Shown here piece by piece: positions 5,502 through 8,477 of a stretch of DNA of 8,477 bases. The notes beneath the pieces were generated by a model. It saw only the letters and a list, made by a program, of their open reading frames with translations. It did no database searches and was not told the DNA's origin. Source of the stretch: Thermodesulfatator sp. (GTDB taxonomy: Bacteria > Desulfobacterota > Thermodesulfobacteria > Thermodesulfobacteriales > Thermodesulfobacteriaceae); assembly GCA_026993045.1 (NCBI GenBank), contig JALWWR010000014.1:1-8477 (forward strand), written 5' to 3'. Positions within the stretch are counted from its first letter, which is position 1; every line of letters begins with the position of its first letter. The translations under genes and the position numbers were made by a program.

Positions 5502-5575
5502 CGCCCCCGGGAGGACTCGAACCTCCGACACCGGGATTAGGAATCCCGTGCTCTATCCTCCTGAGCTACGGGGGC
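5502..5575 (-). tRNA. tRNA-Arg (anticodon CCU)
   Basis: The 74-nt minus-strand gene folds as a full cloverleaf. The acceptor is GCCCCCG/CGGGGGC, the D stem GCTC/GAGC, and the anticodon stem CGGGA/TCCCG around loop TTCCTAA. The variable loop is 5 nt, and the T stem is GGAGG/CCTCC with loop TTCGAGT. The anticodon CCU (plus-strand 5539-5541) reads the arginine codon AGG. The discriminator base is G, and the next bases are CTT, so the 3' CCA is not encoded and must be added by a nucleotidyltransferase. Confidence 0.97.
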
Positions 5576-5601
5576 AAAGGCTGCGATTGGTGTCTTTTAA
5601 G

Positions 5602-5630
5602 ATCTTATCCGAACCCATTCTCATTAGCAA
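5602..5630 (-). promoter_or_regulatory. Promoter of tRNA-Arg
   Basis: Minus-strand TTGCTA (5630-5625), a 17-nt spacer and TAAGAT (5607-5602) form a sigma-70-like promoter whose -10 box ends 26 nt before the mature tRNA 5' end. Spacing and position fit a tRNA gene. It means the tRNA can be transcribed without rsmI. Confidence 0.55.
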
Positions 5631-5657
5631 GGGTGGTCAAAACCGGCCCTAACCGAC

Positions 5658-5683
5658 AATTGCAATCCATTTTGATTGCAGTT
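5658..5683. repeat. Inverted repeat upstream of the tRNA promoter
   Basis: TGCAATC (5661-5667) and GATTGCA (5674-5680) are perfect 7-bp arms around the 6-nt loop CATTTT. They can be extended by two A-T pairs beyond one wobble position. No T-run follows on either strand, so it is a poor Rho-independent terminator. It lies about 28 bp upstream of the tRNA -35 box. Confidence 0.45.
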
Positions 5684-5871
5684 CCCGTCCAAAGGAAGGC
5701 TTTTCATTTGTTTGGTATATAGAAAGAAAAAAGAATGTTTTTAAATTTTTCCGCCCAAAAACTTTTTGCGCCAGGAAATATCCTCCCCTGGGTGATTCCC
5801 CGGACCGGAGACATTTTTGAAAAATTACAAAAACGAGTTTTAAAATAATAATCGGAAGTCTTTTCTTTGGA

Positions 5872-6729
5872 CTAAAGGCCTTTTTCGAGGGCTTGTTGGT
5901 AAAGCTCTTTAGAAGAAAGCCCGAGGGAAGAGGCCACTTTTTTGACGGCTTCTTTAAGGGACAATCCCTGGGCTCGCCAGGCCTCAACCTTTGTCAAGGC
6001 CTCTTCCAAAGAAGCCTTGGAGCCGGTCTCCGGGGCTTCAGCTATTAATAAGACTAACTCTCCCCTCGGGGGACAAGTCCCAAAATGAGAAAGGGCCTCT
6101 TTTAAAGGAAAAGAAAGCACTTCTTCAAAGGTCTTAGTGAGTTCTCGGCCTATAACTACGGTCCGATTACCTAGGAGATCCAAAGCCTCTTTAAGAAAAG
6201 ACCTTAAACGGTGGGGTGGGACAAAGAAGATCAAAGGATAGGGATAATCTCGTATCTCTTTGAGGAGTTTCAAACGCTCGTTCTTTTTGGCCGGAGGAAA
6301 CCCCAAGAAAAGAAAGCCTCTTCCTAGATCCCATCCTGAAACTGAAAGAAAAGTCGTAAGGGCCGAAGGTCCGGGCACTGGTATGATGGGATAGCCTGCC
6401 TCCCGGACTCGAGTCACTAGGAAGGCCCCAGGATCTGAAAGACCCGGGGTGCCAGCCTCCGAGACCAAAGCCACTCGGGCCCCTTCTTTTAAGTATTTTA
6501 GGACCTGGGGCAACCGTTTTTTTTCGTTATCTTTATAAAAGCTAAGCAGCTTTTTCCCGCTGATTTTATAATGGGAAAGAAGCTTGCGGGTGGTACGGGT
6601 GTCTTCACATAAAATGAGATCCGCTTCTTTTAAGACCTCTAAGGCCCGCAAGGTCAAGTCTTTGAGGTTACCGATGGGTGTGGCTACCACGTAAAGGCGG
6701 CCCTTACTTTCGGGTGCTTTGGTAGACAT
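5872..6729 (-). CDS. rsmI: 16S rRNA (cytidine1402-2'-O)-methyltransferase RsmI
   Basis: RsmI is a SAM-dependent tetrapyrrole-methylase-fold enzyme that 2'-O-methylates C1402 in the 16S decoding centre. The 285 residues match the family length. Signature stretches are LYVVATPIGNLKDLT (12-26), ADLILCEDTRTT (36-47), VALVSEAGTPGLSDPG (86-101) and PVPGPSALTTFL (117-128). The helical C-terminal tail (about 240-285) fits the RsmI helix-turn-helix region. The E. coli motif has VSDAGTP where this has VSEAGTP, a conservative change. The ATG at 6729 overlaps the upstream phosphatidyltransferase gene by 26 nt and has no clear Shine-Dalgarno, so translation is probably coupled. No obvious terminator follows. 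Confidence 0.95.
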   Translation of the reverse strand: MSTKAPESKGRLYVVATPIGNLKDLTLRALEVLKEADLILCEDTRTTRKLLSHYKISGKKLLSFYKDNEKKRLPQVLKYLKEGARVALVSEAGTPGLSDPGAFLVTRVREAGYPIIPVPGPSALTTFLSVSGWDLGRGFLFLGFPPAKKNERLKLLKEIRDYPYPLIFFVPPHRLRSFLKEALDLLGNRTVVIGRELTKTFEEVLSFPLKEALSHFGTCPPRGELVLLIAEAPETGSKASLEEALTKVEAWRAQGLSLKEAVKKVASSLGLSSKELYQQALEKGL

Positions 6730-7288
6730 GCAAAAGGCGTTGAAGGGCAGTGTAATGGGTAAGAAGGGCCAGGATCGCCAAAACTGGAAGAACCAGCTGG
6801 GTAAGAAGGAGCCCTAGAGTCAAAACTAGAAGACGTTCAAAGCGGGTAAAAAGCCCTACCTTGCAACTAAGCCCTAAGCCTTCGGCCCGAGCGCGGGCAT
6901 AACTTACCATCAAAGAACCACTCAGGGTAAGAAAGGAGAGAATAACCCCCGCCAAAGAACTCTCCTTTAAAAAATAATAAGCCAGCCCTAGAAAAAGAGC
7001 GATTTCGGCGTAGCGATCCAAAGTGGAATCCAAGAAAGCCCCAAAGGTAGAAGCCTGATTGGTCTTTCGAGCCAACAGCCCGTCTACGGCGTCAAGGGGA
7101 CCAAAAATGGCCAAGAGGATTCCTCCCAGCGGTAGACGCCCCAAAGCAATGGCTAGCCCCGCTAAAGCTACCCCCAGAAAACCTATAACTGATACCGTAC
7201 AAGGAGAAATACGGGCCTTAGCCAAGAGTTGTACCACAGGAAGTAAAAAGGGCTCACTGCGAGTCTTTACCTTTTCTGTAAAGGTCAT
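6704..7288 (-). CDS. CDP-alcohol phosphatidyltransferase, phosphatidylinositol-phosphate-synthase-like
   Basis: The 194-residue membrane protein has the full CDP-alcohol motif: Asp66, Asp69-Gly70, Ala73-Arg74, Gly83, Asp87 and Asp91. Hydrophobic helices lie at about 32-50, 53-65, 95-108, 112-128 and 151-175. It differs from PgsA in its soluble N-terminus, in LDSTLDRYAE after the motif, and in SYARARAEGLGL (129-140) followed by VGLFTRFERLL (144-154). That pattern resembles phosphatidylinositol-phosphate and archaetidylinositol-phosphate synthases, which join CDP-lipid to inositol-1-phosphate. The acceptor alcohol cannot be proved from sequence: inositol phosphate is the leading guess, another phospho-polyol is possible. 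The gene starts 15 nt after comM and overlaps rsmI by 26 nt. No Shine-Dalgarno is visible at the ATG. Confidence 0.82.
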   Translation of the reverse strand: MTFTEKVKTRSEPFLLPVVQLLAKARISPCTVSVIGFLGVALAGLAIALGRLPLGGILLAIFGPLDAVDGLLARKTNQASTFGAFLDSTLDRYAEIALFLGLAYYFLKESSLAGVILSFLTLSGSLMVSYARARAEGLGLSCKVGLFTRFERLLVLTLGLLLTQLVLPVLAILALLTHYTALQRLLHVYQSTRK

Positions 7289-7303
7289 ATCTGCATTTTG
7301 ACT

Positions 7304-8477
7304 TTAAAAAAAGGGCCGGTCAAGGCTGCGATACTGGATGGCCTCCGAGACATGGCTAGAGGAGATCCTTTCGACCCCTTCTAGATCGGCTATGGTACGG
7401 GCTACCTTTAAAATGCGATGATAGGCTCGGGCCGAAAGGGCTAGTCTCTCGCAGGCCGTCTCAAGCAGTTTTTTTCCGGCTTCTTCCAAAGGGCACCAGC
7501 GTTTAATCTCACGGGCGGTGAGATGGGCATTGAGCTTGCCAGCCTTTTGATACCGTCGGGCCTGTATTTCCCGAGCCCGCACCACCCTTTCCCTCACCGT
7601 GGCCGAATCTTCGCCCCGTCTTTCCTGGGATAATTCACGATAATCTACCGCAGGGACCTCTAAGTGAAGGTCAATACGGTCTAGCAGGGGACCGGAAAGT
7701 TTAGCGCGATAACGCCTAATTTCCTGAGGACTACACTGACAGGAACGCCGGGGATCTCCATAATACCCGCAACGACAGGGATTCATGGCGCAAACTAGCA
7801 TAAAGCGGGCTGGATAGGAAACACTGGCCGAGGCCCGGGTTATGGTAACCCTCCCTTCCTCCAAAGGCTCCCGCAAGGCCTCCAAAGCCTTGCGGCTGAA
7901 CTCTGGGAGCTCATCTAAAAAGAGCACCCCGTGATGGGCTAGACTGATTTCTCCGGGACGAGGGTGGGTTCCCCCTCCGATAAGCCCTACCTCTGAAATA
8001 GAATGGTGGGGATGACGAAAAGGTCTTTGAGTAAGAAGGGGTTTTTCGGGCGTAAGCAAACCGGCCACGCTGTAAATCTTGCTGGTCTCCAAAGCCTCTT
8101 CCAAACTCATCTCTGGCAAAATAGTAGGAAGCCGCCGGGCCAACATGGTTTTTCCAGCCCCGGGAGGACCGATCATAAGGAGATTGTGTCCGCCTGCCGC
8201 GGCTACTTCCAAAGCCCTTCGGGCCTGATCCTGCCCTATAATGTCGGCCAGGTCTTCCTCGTAAGCCGCAGCCTGGGGCCTTAAGGGAGGAAGAGGCTCA
8301 GGGGCCAAGCGCCCCAAAAGATATTCCACCACCTGGGAAAGATATTCAAAGGCCGCCACTTCAAGCCCAGGAGCCAAAGAGGCTTCGTAGCCATTTTCTT
8401 TTGGCACTACTAAGCCCTTAAAACCTAAGGCCCTGGCCTTGAGGGCCACGGGAAGAACGCCCCGCGTAGCCTTAAGC
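7304..8477 (-). CDS. comM: ComM/YifB Mg-chelatase-like AAA+ ATPase (5' end outside window)
   Basis: The visible 390 residues are the C-terminal part. The frame continues through the right edge (…ATRGVLPVALKARALG), so a GTG at 8449 is internal and roughly 110 N-terminal residues of the usual ~500 are missing. The end of the Lon-like (ChlI) domain leads into an AAA+ domain with Walker A GPPGAGKT (about 103-110 of the visible part) and Walker B VLFLDE (about 184-189). The four-cysteine segment MNPCRCGYYGDPRRSCQC follows. The Mg_chelatase_C helical domain closes the protein (SARAYHRILKVARTIADLEG). ComM is a hexameric branch-migration helicase in natural transformation in Vibrio. It is also widespread in bacteria not known to be competent, so competence should not be inferred from it. 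It leads the run comM, phosphatidyltransferase, rsmI. Confidence 0.93.
   Translation of the reverse strand, partial: LKATRGVLPVALKARALGFKGLVVPKENGYEASLAPGLEVAAFEYLSQVVEYLLGRLAPEPLPPLRPQAAAYEEDLADIIGQDQARRALEVAAAGGHNLLMIGPPGAGKTMLARRLPTILPEMSLEEALETSKIYSVAGLLTPEKPLLTQRPFRHPHHSISEVGLIGGGTHPRPGEISLAHHGVLFLDELPEFSRKALEALREPLEEGRVTITRASASVSYPARFMLVCAMNPCRCGYYGDPRRSCQCSPQEIRRYRAKLSGPLLDRIDLHLEVPAVDYRELSQERRGEDSATVRERVVRAREIQARRYQKAGKLNAHLTAREIKRWCPLEEAGKKLLETACERLALSARAYHRILKVARTIADLEGVERISSSHVSEAIQYRSLDRPFF

Larger units (their letters stand above)
5576..5871. other. AT-rich gene-free stretch between tRNA-Arg and rsmI
   Basis: These 296 nt hold the tRNA promoter and an inverted repeat at 5658-5683. 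They also hold two short perfect AT palindromes, CAAAAA-C-TTTTTG at 5756-5768 and ATTTTT-G-AAAAAT at 5813-5825. Small open frames here have no ribosome sites. No classic terminator follows rsmI. Confidence 0.6.

Noticed and set aside
5444..5722. Plus-strand 92-codon open frame
   Set aside because: It reads antisense through tRNA-Arg. The APPGGLEPPTPGLG-type peptide is a familiar artefact of translating a tRNA gene backwards.
5704..5814. Minus-strand 36-residue frame (starts MSPVRGITQGRIFPG)
   Set aside because: The start has no Shine-Dalgarno and the tail is Lys/Phe/Ile-rich as expected from AT-rich DNA. Conservation would be needed to revive it.
5649..5987. Minus-strand 112-codon open frame
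   Set aside because: Its first third overlaps the end of rsmI in another frame, and the rest is a low-complexity Lys/Phe-rich translation of AT-rich DNA with no domain.
8447..8449. GTG at 8449 as the comM start
   Set aside because: The frame stays open to the window edge and the upstream residues (ATRGVLP) match the conserved ComM/YifB interior, so the gene is truncated by the window.
1..8477. CRISPR array, insertion sequence, prophage, toxin-antitoxin or defence genes
   Set aside because: No tandem spaced repeats, transposase, integrase or such protein motifs were seen on either strand. Apart from comM, a housekeeping ATPase, nothing points to mobile or defence functions.

Overview
The window looks like a chromosomal segment of an anaerobic, probably thermophilic bacterium. 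Thermodesulfobacteria (Thermosulfurimonas or Thermodesulfatator type) or a related Desulfobacterota lineage is my best guess. This rests on short proteins rich in Lys, Glu and Arg, tightly packed genes, strong AAAGGAGG ribosome binding sites, a lysC-cimA pair, and a CooC-like nickel-enzyme maturation ATPase. It was read by eye without a database search, so the taxonomy is inference.

Left block (1-3385, minus strand): a compact gene run transcribed in the order J-domain protein, aspartate kinase (lysC), (R)-citramalate synthase (cimA), CooC-like ATPase (cut by the window edge). The joints are a 4-nt gap, a 4-nt ATGA overlap and a 4-nt gap, with each Shine-Dalgarno inside the preceding gene. 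LysC opens the aspartate family (Lys, Thr, Met, diaminopimelate). CimA makes the isoleucine precursor from pyruvate and acetyl-CoA without threonine. lysC carries a good internal start that would give a separate regulatory beta subunit.

Middle (3386-5575): a 56-77 nt divergent intergenic region separates this run from the only plus-strand gene, an MtaB-type tRNA methylthiotransferase. Its 3' end overlaps the convergent pgsA gene (phosphatidylglycerophosphate synthase) by 41 nt. A 235-nt non-coding stretch with several inverted repeats and a candidate pgsA promoter follows. Next is a tRNA-Arg(CCU) on the minus strand with a recognisable sigma-70-like promoter.

Right block (5576-8477, minus strand): a 296-nt gene-free, AT-rich stretch lies downstream of rsmI. 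Then comes the gene run comM/yifB (cut by the right edge), a PIPS-like CDP-alcohol phosphatidyltransferase, and rsmI (16S rRNA C1402 2'-O-methyltransferase), spaced by 15 nt and then overlapping by 26 nt.

Overall this is mostly housekeeping: amino-acid precursors, tRNA and rRNA modification, phospholipid headgroups and DNA processing. I see no CRISPR, insertion sequence, phage, toxin-antitoxin or defence system, and no strong case for a wholly new system. The observations most worth a second look are the lysC internal start, a hairpin hiding the cimA ribosome binding site, the second CDP-alcohol phosphatidyltransferase, and the structured non-coding DNA around the tRNA.
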